From assembly GCA_030432255.1 (NCBI GenBank), contig JAUIHS010000022.1, forward strand, positions 16,562 to 80,561: a DNA stretch of 64,000 bases, given 5' to 3'. Below, piece by piece: positions 9,566 to 19,016 of this stretch. The notes below the pieces were generated by a model, which did not search any database, had not been told where the DNA came from, and saw only the letters and a program-made list of their open reading frames with translations. Within the stretch, counting starts at the first letter, position 1. Each line of letters begins with the position of its first letter. The DNA comes from Phycisphaerae bacterium. Lineage in GTDB: Bacteria; Planctomycetota; Phycisphaerae; Phycisphaerales; UBA1924. The position numbers and the translations under genes are program-made.

Positions 9566-9593
9566 CAGGCCCCCGTCCGAAGACGGGGGCCTG
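9566..9593 (-). terminator. Intrinsic terminator with UUCG loop after the propeller mosaic gene
   Basis: A 12-bp GC-rich stem (9566-9577 with 9582-9593) has a TTCG tetraloop on the minus strand and is followed by TTTC. It lies 34 bp after the stop codon at 9627. The short T tract makes it weaker than the others in this window. Confidence 0.75.
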
Positions 9594-9626
9594 AGCAAAG
9601 TTCAGTTGTCTGTCACCTTGGCCGTC

Positions 9627-12600
9627 TTACGGGCAGGTATTCAGCCAGTTGAGCAGGACGAGGTTGAGGTCGTCGAAGTCAACGTCTCCGTCATCGTCCA
9701 CATCGCCGGTCGGACCGGCGGTGCCCCAGTTGAGGAGAACGAGGTTGAGGTCGTCGAAGTCGACGTCATTGTCGCCATCCGCGTCACCCGGGCATGCGGA
9801 CATTTCACAGTCGTCCGGGATGCCGTTGTGGTCGAGGTCCTGCTGTGTACCCGCATCGAGTTCGCAGCCGTCACTCGTGCCGTCCATGTCGCAGTCTGCG
9901 AAGGGACCCTGACACTCGTCCGGGATGCCGTCCGGGCGGCCGCGGCCGCCGGTATCGGAGAGGAACGCTTCGAGATCGGCGAAGTCCTGCTGCGTGTACT
10001 CGGGGTGAGCGCCACCCGGGTGGGTGGTGGGGGGCAGGAGCATGTTCCAGATCTCGACGCGGCTCTTGTTGCGGATGTTGGGGCCGGGGAAGCCCATGCC
10101 ACCGGATCCGTCGATGTTGTGGCAGCCCTGGCAGGTGGAAAGGATGATGTCCTCACCGGCGCCGGGGTCACCGACGGGTCCGCCGTCGCAGTCCTCGCTG
10201 GTGCCATCGGCGATGTCGCACTCATCCGGAACACCGTTGGCGTTGCAGTCCAGGCTGAGGCCCATGCTGATGTCGATGGCATCGTCGATGCCGTTCATGT
10301 TGCAGTCCGTGCAGTCCACGCCGCCGCCGGTGACCGGCGTGGTGATGACGAGCGACCAGCGGTCAAGCGTGCCGGCATCCGCGCCGACGTAGTCCGCGAT
10401 CTCGATGGTCCACGTGCCGGCCTTGTCCATGCCGTCGAAGGCGCTGAGGGCTTCCTGCGGCGTGTAGCTGGGGGGACTGGTCAGTGTCCCGCCACCGGCC
10501 GATGTCGAGTCGATGTTGCCGCCGGGGCCCTTGTCATCGAGCGTGATGTCGAAGCCATCATCGTCGAAGCCGTACTGAGACTCAGGGAAGTTGGGACGAT
10601 CGATGAGAACCACCGAGGTGCCGTTGTGCGACAGGCGGCACCAGATGTCGCCGTTCCACGTGTGGGTGATGAGCAGTTCGACGTCGAGATCATTGATCGT
10701 GCCGCTCTCCGTGATGACGATGCTGTCGGTGACGATGCCACCGGCGCCGCCGCCGTCCGGGATGCTCAGGGCGGGCTTGGATGAGTAGCTCTTCGTGCCA
10801 CCGCCCATCATCCCTTCGCATTCGTCCGGGATGCCGTTGAGGTTGCAGTCCTCACTGTTCCCGCTGCTGATGTCGAGTTCATCGGCGATGCCGTTGTCGT
10901 TGCAGTCCTCGATGCAGGGGTCGATGCCGCCGCCCTCGTTGGTGATGTCGAGGGACCAGGTCACGAGTGAACCGGTGTCCTGATCGGCATTGTCGGAGAC
11001 TTCAATGATCCAGTCGCCGTTCTTGTCCATGCCGTCGAAGGAGCTCAGGGCCTCCTGCGGCGTGTAGCTCGGCGGGCTGGTGAGCGTGCCGCCGCCCGAG
11101 TCCGCGTCCTCGATGGGGCCGCCGGCGCCCTTGTCATCGAGCGTGATGTCGAAGCCGTCGTTGTCGAAGCCAAAGCCGGAGCCGCCCTGACCGGGGCGGT
11201 CCACGAGCACCACGGTGGTGCCGTTATGCGTCAGTCGCACGATGAGGTCGCCATTCCAGGTGTGGTCGATGTCGAGGTTGACGTTGACATCCTGGATGGT
11301 GCCGGACTCGCTGACGTTGATGGTGTCGGAGACGAAAGCACCGGTGCCGTCCGGGATGGCGACGTTGGGCGATGACGTGTAGTTCTTGAGTCCGCCTGCT
11401 GATTCGCACTCGTCCGGAATGCCGTTGGCATTGCAGTCCTGGCTGGTGCCGGAGGAAATGTCGATGGCGTCATCGATGCCGTTGTTGTTGCAGTCGATGA
11501 TGCCGGGACCGCCGCAGTCGTCCGGGACGATCTTGTAGACGGAGCCCGTGATGCTGACGATGTACAACTCGCCATCCGCATCCTGTCCGAAGGAGACGGG
11601 GTTGCCGGAGAAGCCGAGTTCGCTGGTGCGATCAAGCTGATCGGAAACGGTGCCCGTGCCGGGGTCGTAACGGAGCGAACGGATCCAGCCCGCGCAGTAG
11701 TCGGCATAGAAGTAAGTGCCGGAGAGACCCGGGATGTCGCAGCCGCGATAGACGTAACCGCCGACTACCGTGCACGTGCCACCCACGCCGGTGGCGTAGT
11801 CGAGGAAGGGGAACTCGTAGTTGCCGATGGGACCACACCCGGAGAGGTTGTAGGTGTTGTTGCCTTCGTAGCAGCGCCAGCCCCAGTTGTAGCCGCCGCC
11901 GGAGAAAGCGGGTTCGAAGTTGAGTTCTTCGCGGGCGTTCTGGCCGACGTCACCGATGTACATGTCGCCGGTGAGCCAGTCGAAGCTGAATCGCCACGGG
12001 TTGCGCAGGCCGAGGGCCCAGATCTCGTTGAGCGTGCTGCCGTCGCCGACGAAGGGGTTGTCGCCGGGGATGTACGGCGCCGACGCATCCACATCGAGAC
12101 GCAGCATCTTGCCGAGAAGGGACTGCGGATCCTGGGCACGGTTGTTGGGGTCACCGCCTGAGCCGCCGTCGCCGAGCGACCAGTACAGCATGCCATCCGG
12201 TCCGAAGGCGAGCGTACCGCCATTGTGGTTCGAGAAGTCCTGCGAAACGGTCTTCATGATCAGGGCGCTGCCGGCGTCCGCGAGATCCGGATTACCGGAG
12301 ACGGAGTACCGCGCCAGCGCGCTGTTGCCGGAGGTGTTGGTGTAGTAGACGTAGAAGTAGCCGTTGCTGGCATAGTCCGGGTGGAACGCCATGCAGAGCA
12401 GGCCGCGCTCGCCACCCGATGCGATGATGGAGCCGATGTCCAGGAATGGTGTCGCTTGCAGCACGCCGTTGTCGATGAGACGGATCCGCCCGCTGTTCTG
12501 CTCCAGCACGTACAGACGGCTGGCGTCACCGGGTTCGCTGGTGACATAGACGGGGGAAGCGAGTCCGCCCGCCACGAACTGCAGCGTGATATCGCAGGGT

Positions 12601-13946
12601 CCCTCGCACTCATCGGGGATGCTGTTGCCGTTGCAGTCGAGGCTGGTGCCGTTGGCGATGTCATCGGCATCGGGCGTGCCGTTGCCGTTGCAGTCAGCAG
12701 GCGCACCGGAGGGCACGGTGGAGACACCGGAGAGCGAGGTCGGCGCGCCGGACTTGAACTGGCCGAGGGTGACCGAGCCCTGCCCGGGCGGGACATTGGC
12801 GTCAAAGCGGAAGTTGTAGAGCGTGCCCCAGCGGATGGGGTTGGTGGTGGTGGACCATGTGATCGAGTTCGACGTCTGGTTCACCGTCCAGGGGTTGTTG
12901 TTGATGGCGGGACCGCCCATGTAGGCGAAGTCCTCATCGTGATGCTCAACCGCGTGGAAGTCGATGTTGGTGATCGTCGTTCCGGCCGTGAAGGGCACCG
13001 TGAAGCTGTCGACCTGGCGATCCATGTCGACGTTCAGGACGGCGTACTCGTAGTGCCAGAAACCGTTGCCGAGATCAGTCGCCTCCGCACCCACGATCGC
13101 GCGGCCGTCAGGACTCACACCCTCGACCACCGGGATCTGCTGCGCGATGACCGTCTGCTGAGCTGTGGTCCACGCATCCAGCGCGAAGCCGATGTTGGGG
13201 AAGACGCCCTGGCTGCCGATTCCGCCGAAGGTGTAGTTGCCGCCGGACGTGCCGCTCACCGAGGTCACGCCGCGCCACGCGGCGGAGTTCATGTGGTTCT
13301 CATCCTGATACTGAACGTAGTAGCCTTCGGCGTAATACGTGGCACCGGGGTTGAGGGCGGGGTCCAGGTCCGCATCATGCACCTGGAGTCGCCGGGTCAC
13401 CGCGGTGTTGGGGACGCCGCCCACGTTCATGACTGACGTGGTGTAGTCCCAGTCGCCCGTCCACGGGTTGATCTCGAAACGAGGTCCGAGTCCGGACTGG
13501 TTGTCATTGAGCCCGGGATCGTACGTATCCGTGCAGCCGATGCCGAGCCAGTCCCCGGCGCTGTGGCCGGGTTCATGGACGCAGTTCGGAAGCCCCCCCT
13601 GGTCACACTGGAAACTCGCCAGTGCGAAGAAGCCGTGCTTGCACCACGACTGACCCACCTGCTCGAAGGTGGTGTACTGCCCGTTGTCGGTGGCCCGGTA
13701 CAGGTTCATCGCGATGTAGGGATGACGCTCGTCCGGGATCGGGAACCATTCCAGGTCCTGGTCGCCGACGTTCCATGAGGTGGTGCCGAGCGTCAGGCCG
13801 ACAACGTCGCCGACGCGGTTCGAGCCGTCTGCCATCCGCAGGCCGTACAACTGACAGAACGTCACGTCGGGCGCGCTCACCGCAACCGGACTCGAGGCCG
13901 CCGCGGCCAAAGCCACAGCGCCCAGCAGTGCATGCTTCATCGTCAT
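9627..13946 (-). CDS. Secreted mosaic: PQQ-type sugar dehydrogenase propeller, two P domains, CxxCH site, dockerin-like tag
   Basis: 1439 aa from the ATG at 13946 (GGGAG upstream; MTMKHALLG opens a signal peptide ending VAVSAP). Order: an N-terminal beta-rich region of unknown type (to about 460); a soluble glucose/sorbosone dehydrogenase-like six-blade propeller (about 490-860) with GGERGLLCMAFHPDY, FGPDGMLYWSLGDGG and RNPWRFSFDW; two near-identical proprotein-convertase P domains (HTWNGDL, LTHNGT or LSHNGT); and a CQGCH haem-binding motif at about 1272-1276. At least five calcium-type DCNxNGIxD runs separate the modules, and the last 56 residues are dockerin-like, ending Cys-Pro. Probably an exported oxidoreductase. 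The CxxCH could accept electrons from the propeller, but cofactors are inferred. Confidence 0.88.
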   Translation of the reverse strand: MTMKHALLGAVALAAAASSPVAVSAPDVTFCQLYGLRMADGSNRVGDVVGLTLGTTSWNVGDQDLEWFPIPDERHPYIAMNLYRATDNGQYTTFEQVGQSWCKHGFFALASFQCDQGGLPNCVHEPGHSAGDWLGIGCTDTYDPGLNDNQSGLGPRFEINPWTGDWDYTTSVMNVGGVPNTAVTRRLQVHDADLDPALNPGATYYAEGYYVQYQDENHMNSAAWRGVTSVSGTSGGNYTFGGIGSQGVFPNIGFALDAWTTAQQTVIAQQIPVVEGVSPDGRAIVGAEATDLGNGFWHYEYAVLNVDMDRQVDSFTVPFTAGTTITNIDFHAVEHHDEDFAYMGGPAINNNPWTVNQTSNSITWSTTTNPIRWGTLYNFRFDANVPPGQGSVTLGQFKSGAPTSLSGVSTVPSGAPADCNGNGTPDADDIANGTSLDCNGNSIPDECEGPCDITLQFVAGGLASPVYVTSEPGDASRLYVLEQNSGRIRLIDNGVLQATPFLDIGSIIASGGERGLLCMAFHPDYASNGYFYVYYTNTSGNSALARYSVSGNPDLADAGSALIMKTVSQDFSNHNGGTLAFGPDGMLYWSLGDGGSGGDPNNRAQDPQSLLGKMLRLDVDASAPYIPGDNPFVGDGSTLNEIWALGLRNPWRFSFDWLTGDMYIGDVGQNAREELNFEPAFSGGGYNWGWRCYEGNNTYNLSGCGPIGNYEFPFLDYATGVGGTCTVVGGYVYRGCDIPGLSGTYFYADYCAGWIRSLRYDPGTGTVSDQLDRTSELGFSGNPVSFGQDADGELYIVSITGSVYKIVPDDCGGPGIIDCNNNGIDDAIDISSGTSQDCNANGIPDECESAGGLKNYTSSPNVAIPDGTGAFVSDTINVSESGTIQDVNVNLDIDHTWNGDLIVRLTHNGTTVVLVDRPGQGGSGFGFDNDGFDITLDDKGAGGPIEDADSGGGTLTSPPSYTPQEALSSFDGMDKNGDWIIEVSDNADQDTGSLVTWSLDITNEGGGIDPCIEDCNDNGIADELDISSGNSEDCNLNGIPDECEGMMGGGTKSYSSKPALSIPDGGGAGGIVTDSIVITESGTINDLDVELLITHTWNGDIWCRLSHNGTSVVLIDRPNFPESQYGFDDDGFDITLDDKGPGGNIDSTSAGGGTLTSPPSYTPQEALSAFDGMDKAGTWTIEIADYVGADAGTLDRWSLVITTPVTGGGVDCTDCNMNGIDDAIDISMGLSLDCNANGVPDECDIADGTSEDCDGGPVGDPGAGEDIILSTCQGCHNIDGSGGMGFPGPNIRNKSRVEIWNMLLPPTTHPGGAHPEYTQQDFADLEAFLSDTGGRGRPDGIPDECQGPFADCDMDGTSDGCELDAGTQQDLDHNGIPDDCEMSACPGDADGDNDVDFDDLNLVLLNWGTAGPTGDVDDDGDVDFDDLNLVLLNWLNTCP

Positions 13947-14093
13947 CTTGGGTTGTCTCCCTCTCGAACACTCTCTAGGCAACCGGCCTGGACGCCGGAC
14001 ATTGTCCCCGTCAGAAGTTACCACGGGAATGAGTGGGGTACTAGCGCCTTCCTGCAAATGGGCCATGAGCGGGAGGCCATCGAGTTCCAGACT

Positions 14094-14132
14094 CAAAAAG
14101 AAATCCCCCCCGCCTCAGACGAGACGGGGGGG
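14094..14132 (-). terminator. Intrinsic terminator after the second subtilase gene
   Basis: A 12-bp stem built on seven C/G pairs (14105-14116 with 14121-14132) is followed on the minus strand by ATTTCTTTTTG. It lies 35 bp after the stop codon at 14167. Confidence 0.9.
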
Positions 14133-14166
14133 AGAGATGAATCAATCTTCACAACTTCTCGGACGC

Positions 14167-17100
14167 TTACTTGCAGACGTTCTGCCAGTGCTCGAGCACC
14201 TCGTTGAGGTCGTCGAAGTCGCAATCACCGTCGCCGTCAAGGTCACCCTCGGTGAGGGTCACACCCTGCTGGTTCCAGTTGTTGAGGACCACGTTGAGAT
14301 CGTCGAAATCGCAGTCGCCGTCGAGGTCCGCATCGCCCGGGCAGGGCGTGACCGGGACGAGACCGGAGATGACGATGTCATCGAGGTTCCAGCCGGGGTA
14401 GGTCACGGAACCGTCGCTGGTGCCCATGCCCCAGCGGAGGTACACGGTCGACTCATTGTCGGCGTGGGCCGAGATGTCGTAGGTGAACTGCATCCACGAC
14501 GAGTCGCTGATGGCCGAGCCCGAGTGCGACCAGATGTTGGTCCAGCTCGAACCGTCCGTCGAGATGTCCACTTCCGCGTGGTCATACGTGGAGGACTCCA
14601 CGCCGAGCCAGCGATAGAAGGACAACTCCGTGCCGGTGGCGCCCGTCAGGTCGATGGCGCCGGTCGTCAGGTTCTCACGGGACATGTTGTTGGGGTAGTC
14701 ACCGTTCAGGTTGTAGCCGTAGACGTTGTTACCCGTGAAGCCGCTGGAGGGATCACCCGCGTGGGTGCCGCCACCGGTGGGCTGACCGAAGGCCCAGTCG
14801 CCGGTGCCGGTCCAGCCCGGATCGTTGTCGTCAGTCAGGAACTCGACAAGCGCCTGCGGGCCGCCAACCGTGATGGAGATCGTGCCGGAGGAACCGGGAC
14901 CGCCATCGGGAGCGACGCCGCCGTCGTCACCAAAGAAGGTGAAGCTGTCGTCACCCTGGTACAGACCCGCCGGAGCGTACTTCACCATGGTGCCGTTCAA
15001 CTGGTGCGGCACGGAGTTGATCAGCATGCCGCTGCCGAGGTCAACCAGCGCACCGTCGGACGGGAGCGAGTCAACCCACAGTTCGAGGGACGGAGGTGCC
15101 GGCAGGCCGTCATCCGTCGCCATGAGTTCCATCGTGATGGAGGTCGCGATCGGCGTGGCGTAGGACGCGCTCGCCGCGAGCGGCGGACGCGGGCCGCAGC
15201 TGCCGACATCCGAGAGATCGGAGGCGAAGTAGTCGGGCGAGAGCCCGGCGCCTTCGGAGAGACCGATGATCGCGTCCGCGGAGTCGATGCCCATCCACGT
15301 GATCGTGATCGTGCCGTCGAACCACATCTCGATCTGGAAGGTGTTGGAGTCCGACGTGTTGTACTGAGGCACGCCGTCCCAGGTCACCGCAACGCGGTCA
15401 CCAAGCTGCTTCCAGCTGACCGTACCACCCGTGCTCGGGTTGAGGTCGTCGAAGAGCGCCGAAACACGCGGCGTATCAAAGTGCTCGCCAAGCGTCTCGC
15501 TGTAGTCGGTGTCAGAGGCACCGAACGTGAGGTAGCCGTTGGAACCGGCATAGAACGCGCCGTAGTTGACGCCGTAGAGCACGGCTTCAGCACTGGCGCC
15601 CAGGGTGATGAGCTCGGAGTCGTCGTCGCTCATGCTGAGGACATTGCCGCCCGCAGGATCCGTGGGCAGGCTCGCGGCGGGCTCGATGCACGCCACGTAC
15701 TGATCCACACCACCATCCGGAACGAAGGTGATGGTCATGCCGTCCAGATCGATGCCGCTGCCGAACTGCTCGGTGAAGAAGTCGGGCACCTCGGGCGTCA
15801 TGAACGTGTAGCAGCTGCCGCCGTTGTCGTCGCTGGACATGTTGCCCGCGGCGTCGGCGACGTCGATGGAGAAGAAGTAGGTGGTGTTGTCATCCAGGCC
15901 CGTGAGGGTCACGGCGTGGTTGGTACGCAGCGTTGCACCCGTGACCATCTGGTCAAGCATGCCGCAGGACGTGCCGTAGTTGATGACGGGGGTGGCATCT
16001 TCGTCGGTGTCGAAGACGATCGTTGCGTTGCGGGCATCGACGTCCATGACCATGACGTTGCTGATGACGGGCGGATCGCAGTCGATCGTTGCCGTGTCAC
16101 TCACGGTGATGTTGGTGCCACCCATGCCGTCGTCGGCATCGAGGTAATCCATGGTGATGGTGTCACCGTTGCTGATCGCGAGGGCGCCGGGCGTCCCGCT
16201 GTCAGAGAGGGCGACGGCACCGAGGAAGGCCGCGGATTCCGGTGCGGACTCGGTGAGTGTCACCATGTAGCCGACGGGGTCGGTATCGGAGTAGAAGTGA
16301 ACATCGACGGTGTCAACGACCAGGTCGCTGGTGTTGAGGTCACAGTCCACGACCTTGAGGGTCGCCATATCCTCGCATGCGTACACGGCGCTGTCGACCG
16401 TGGCGATGCCGGCACTGGAGCAGTTCACGAGGAACGAGGTGGATGCGATCGAGAAGGGCTGCGGGCCGGAGGGGACGCTGAAGCCCACGACCTCGACGTT
16501 CCAGCCACCCGCCTCGGGGTTGGGAACGAAGACCTGCTCGATGTTGTCGACATGGTTCTCAGTGGTGCGGACGGCGTCGTTGGCGGGGTTGCCGGCATCG
16601 AGCGTCCACGGATAGAAGCGGGTGCCCGAAGGGCTGGTGACCACGAGGTCAAGATCATTCACGAGCACGGGGTTGACGTTGGGCGTACCCGGCTCGTCGT
16701 CCCACGCGATGGTGATCTTCAGTTCGGACGTGCCCGGATCCACCACGACCACGAAGCCGGTGGTGTTGCCGTCGTCGACTTCGTTCTCGGTGAAGTCACC
16801 GGAGCGAATGAGGTCGATCGCGGGCTGGATGCGAACGGAACCGTAGCCGGACTGGAAGTCAGGGCCGGGGTTCACGATGTCCTGTGCCGTGCAGGCGAGG
16901 ATCGCCTTCGCCGTCGAGTTGCGGAAATCCGGCTCGCCGGGATAGAAATCGCGGTAGTCCTGCAGCATGAGCGCCACGAGGCCCGCCACGGTGGGCGAGG
17001 CCATCGACGTGCCGCACTTGACCGTGTAGCCGCCCGAACTCGAAAGACTCGTGACGCCGCCGTCGCCGTCGCTCTGGCAACCGGGGGCGGAGATGTCGGG

Positions 17101-18513
17101 CTTCATGCGGCCGTCATCCGCGGGACCCCAGCTCGTGAAGCTGGTGACGGAATCATCGTTGGCGTTCAGGGCGCCGACGGTGATGTGGTTCTTGCCGCAG
17201 GCGGGCGGCGCGGTGGTCAGGTAGGTGGCACCGCAGCGCTGGCTGCCCTGACGCTCGTTGCCGTTGGCCCAGACCACGCGGAAGGGGCTGCCCGTGGTGG
17301 TGCCCTTCACCATCGCGTCGATGAGCGAACCCATCAGGCCGTAGTTGCCTTCCCACTCGCAGGGGAAGCCGTTGGGCGCGGTGTTGGTGCCGATGGAGTT
17401 GTTGGAGAGGTCGGCGCCGTACACCGTGATGGCTTCGGTGTAGTCATCCTCGAAGTCACCCGGATCGGTGTAGAGGAAGCCCTCGGAGAGGCCACCTTCC
17501 TGCTCAAAGCCGTATGAGGTGATGAGGGCCGCCGGAGCCATGCCGCGATTCGCGAGGGTGATGGAGCCATCACCGGCGATCGTGCCCGCGACGTGCGTCG
17601 CGTGATCAGACGTGCCGGAGGTGTCGCTCATGCCGATGGTCGCGCGGCCGGAGAAGTCGGCGTGAGAGTCGAGCACGCCACCGCCGTCGTAGACCAGCAC
17701 GTTCACACCCGAGCCGTCGAGGTTGTACGGTGCAGCGTTGACGATATCCACACCCGTGATGGCGCGGTTCTCGGCGTTGATCTCTTCGAGCTTGGGAAGC
17801 GGCGGCTCCATCCAGGAGACGGCATCCTCGTCAGCCAGGGCATTGATGTTCGACCATGGCATGTGGACGACGAGACCGTTGATCGACTCGATCGAAGAAC
17901 GAACCGTCGCGCCGTGCAACTTCGCAAGGCGGACCGCCTCGGTGTTCAGGTCGACGTCAGTGTGGAACTGCACGTACATCGCAACGATCGTGCGGACCGC
18001 GGCCTGCTTCTGGAGTTCCTCGCCCGAGAGCTCGTCACCCTGCTTGTCTTCGACGATCTCCTGACGGATCACCATCCACGGCTGGATGATGCCCGCGCTG
18101 ATGTCTTCGTGCAGCTTCCAGTTGCGGTCGATCACGTCGATGCGACGGATCACGCTGTTGGTCAGCGGGGCCGCGACGTCAGCCCGGCCGGCCTCGATCA
18201 ACGCGAAGTAGGCGTTGTCGCCGACGTAGCGCTGAAGCTGAATACCTTCAGCGGCGAGGGCGTCGCGTGAGGCCTTGTTGAGGACCTCGTTCACCTGGAC
18301 CAACGCGTGGCGGTTGCCCTGAAGCGCCTGCATCTGCTGCATGGCGACTCCGAGTTCCGCACGCGTCATCGCGGGCATCACCTGGCCCTGACCGCTGCGC
18401 CACTCGATCTGCGCATTCGCGGCCTGGGCGAACATGCCGAGGGCAAGGCCCGCGGCGGCGACGAGGCCAGCGCAACAGCGCCCGGACCCGAGCCTGATCA
18501 CTCGATTCTGCAT
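14167..18513 (-). CDS. Secreted subtilase (S8) with FnIII-like, MAM/CUB-like and dockerin-like modules
   Basis: 1448 aa from the ATG at 18513 (AGGGAG upstream; signal peptide ends AQAANAQ). A propeptide-like region (about 40-260) precedes the S8 domain. The Asp is in VLVYDGGGVLDSHADF, the His in DHATHVAGTIAG, the Asn in VWANGNERQG and the nucleophile Ser in CGTSMASPTVAG. This resembles the KP-43-type subtilases, which carry a jelly-roll directly after the protease. Downstream are a fibronectin-III-like segment (ARNATIVFDTDEDATP), a beta-rich region and a jelly-roll segment with VYLRWGMGTSDG and GWNLDDIVISG of the MAM/CUB kind. It ends in two dockerin-like repeats with Cys-Lys last. Extracellular protease, substrate unknown. 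Confidence 0.92.
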   Translation of the reverse strand: MQNRVIRLGSGRCCAGLVAAAGLALGMFAQAANAQIEWRSGQGQVMPAMTRAELGVAMQQMQALQGNRHALVQVNEVLNKASRDALAAEGIQLQRYVGDNAYFALIEAGRADVAAPLTNSVIRRIDVIDRNWKLHEDISAGIIQPWMVIRQEIVEDKQGDELSGEELQKQAAVRTIVAMYVQFHTDVDLNTEAVRLAKLHGATVRSSIESINGLVVHMPWSNINALADEDAVSWMEPPLPKLEEINAENRAITGVDIVNAAPYNLDGSGVNVLVYDGGGVLDSHADFSGRATIGMSDTSGTSDHATHVAGTIAGDGSITLANRGMAPAALITSYGFEQEGGLSEGFLYTDPGDFEDDYTEAITVYGADLSNNSIGTNTAPNGFPCEWEGNYGLMGSLIDAMVKGTTTGSPFRVVWANGNERQGSQRCGATYLTTAPPACGKNHITVGALNANDDSVTSFTSWGPADDGRMKPDISAPGCQSDGDGGVTSLSSSGGYTVKCGTSMASPTVAGLVALMLQDYRDFYPGEPDFRNSTAKAILACTAQDIVNPGPDFQSGYGSVRIQPAIDLIRSGDFTENEVDDGNTTGFVVVVDPGTSELKITIAWDDEPGTPNVNPVLVNDLDLVVTSPSGTRFYPWTLDAGNPANDAVRTTENHVDNIEQVFVPNPEAGGWNVEVVGFSVPSGPQPFSIASTSFLVNCSSAGIATVDSAVYACEDMATLKVVDCDLNTSDLVVDTVDVHFYSDTDPVGYMVTLTESAPESAAFLGAVALSDSGTPGALAISNGDTITMDYLDADDGMGGTNITVSDTATIDCDPPVISNVMVMDVDARNATIVFDTDEDATPVINYGTSCGMLDQMVTGATLRTNHAVTLTGLDDNTTYFFSIDVADAAGNMSSDDNGGSCYTFMTPEVPDFFTEQFGSGIDLDGMTITFVPDGGVDQYVACIEPAASLPTDPAGGNVLSMSDDDSELITLGASAEAVLYGVNYGAFYAGSNGYLTFGASDTDYSETLGEHFDTPRVSALFDDLNPSTGGTVSWKQLGDRVAVTWDGVPQYNTSDSNTFQIEMWFDGTITITWMGIDSADAIIGLSEGAGLSPDYFASDLSDVGSCGPRPPLAASASYATPIATSITMELMATDDGLPAPPSLELWVDSLPSDGALVDLGSGMLINSVPHQLNGTMVKYAPAGLYQGDDSFTFFGDDGGVAPDGGPGSSGTISITVGGPQALVEFLTDDNDPGWTGTGDWAFGQPTGGGTHAGDPSSGFTGNNVYGYNLNGDYPNNMSRENLTTGAIDLTGATGTELSFYRWLGVESSTYDHAEVDISTDGSSWTNIWSHSGSAISDSSWMQFTYDISAHADNESTVYLRWGMGTSDGSVTYPGWNLDDIVISGLVPVTPCPGDADLDGDCDFDDLNVVLNNWNQQGVTLTEGDLDGDGDCDFDDLNEVLEHWQNVCK

Positions 18514-18705
18514 TGAAGAAACTCCCTTGTGGCGTCCACTCTCTCCAGTAGCCGCCGAATCATCCCTTGCGCAGACAACATTGTCCGCACAACTCTCTAT
18601 CTCATCAGAAACGCCCGTCCTGGAGCGCACCGTACCTGCGGACCGCGCCTGGCGCGGACCCGGAACGGCCTCCCCAGCCTCCCCCGGTGGTCGGTTTACG
18701 TCAAG

Positions 18706-18725
18706 AGAAAAGGCCCCGAAGGGCC
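18706..18725 (-). terminator. Intrinsic terminator after tRNA-Ser
   Basis: The stem GGCCC/GGGCC (18712-18716 with 18721-18725) has a TTCG loop on the minus strand and is followed by TTTTCTC. It is located 49 bp downstream of the tRNA 3' end. Confidence 0.75.
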
Positions 18726-18773
18726 GTAATTGATGACGTCCGAAAATGGGGAGTCCACCCGAACGTCGAAAAG

Positions 18774-18860
18774 CGGTGCGGGAGGGATTCGAACCCCCGA
18801 GGGGCGTAAGCCCCTAACGCATTTCAAGTGCGTCGCCTTCAGCCACTCGGCCACCGCACC
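18774..18860 (-). tRNA. tRNA-Ser (anticodon UGA)
   Basis: On the minus strand the acceptor GGTGCGG (18860-18854) pairs with CCGCACC (18781-18775), with discriminator G at 18774. The anticodon loop CTTGAAA gives UGA, which reads UCA codons. A long variable arm (GGGGCTTACGCCCC) identifies a type II serine tRNA. The T arm contains GGTTCGAATCC. The 3' CCA is not encoded and must be added enzymatically. Length 87 nt. Flanked by a promoter-like hexamer upstream and a terminator downstream, so probably a single-gene transcript. Confidence 0.97.
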
Positions 18861-18870
18861 CGGGACGAGC

Positions 18871-18876
18871 AGTATA
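18871..18876 (-). promoter_or_regulatory. -10 element of tRNA-Ser
   Basis: TATACT on the minus strand, 10 bp before the tRNA 5' end, is well placed as a -10 box with start near 18864. No good -35 is visible: the upstream DNA is the TTGTAGC heptamer array. Confidence 0.6.
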
Positions 18877-18891
18877 CCCATCCCTTCGGGA

Positions 18892-19007
18892 GGTTGTAGC
18901 TTGTAGCTTCTCCCCCGCGCCCAAACGACTCACCCCAAAAAGCTGGAAGCTGGAAGCAAGAAGCAAGAAGCAAGAAGCAAGAAGCAAGAAGCCAGAAGCA
19001 AGAAGCC
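18892..19007. repeat. Heptanucleotide arrays before the HD-GYP gene
   Basis: Two or three TTGTAGC-type units (from 18893) are followed by 9.5 tandem 7-nt units from 18941 to 19007 (AGCTGGA twice, then mostly AGCAAGA). The array ends 9 nt before the ATG at 19017, so it forms the entire 5' region of that gene. Confidence 0.85.
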
Positions 19008-19016
19008 ACTCCCCCC

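Noticed and set aside
13948..17517. A 1189-codon open frame on the plus strand opposite the second subtilase
   Set aside because: It is antisense to a clear S8 protease with signal peptide, catalytic triad and terminator. Its composition (Val/Gly/Ala/Asp/Arg runs) is typical of a shadow in high-GC DNA.
18941..19007. Possible CRISPR-like array
   Set aside because: Units are 7 nt in direct tandem without spacers and no cas genes are nearby.
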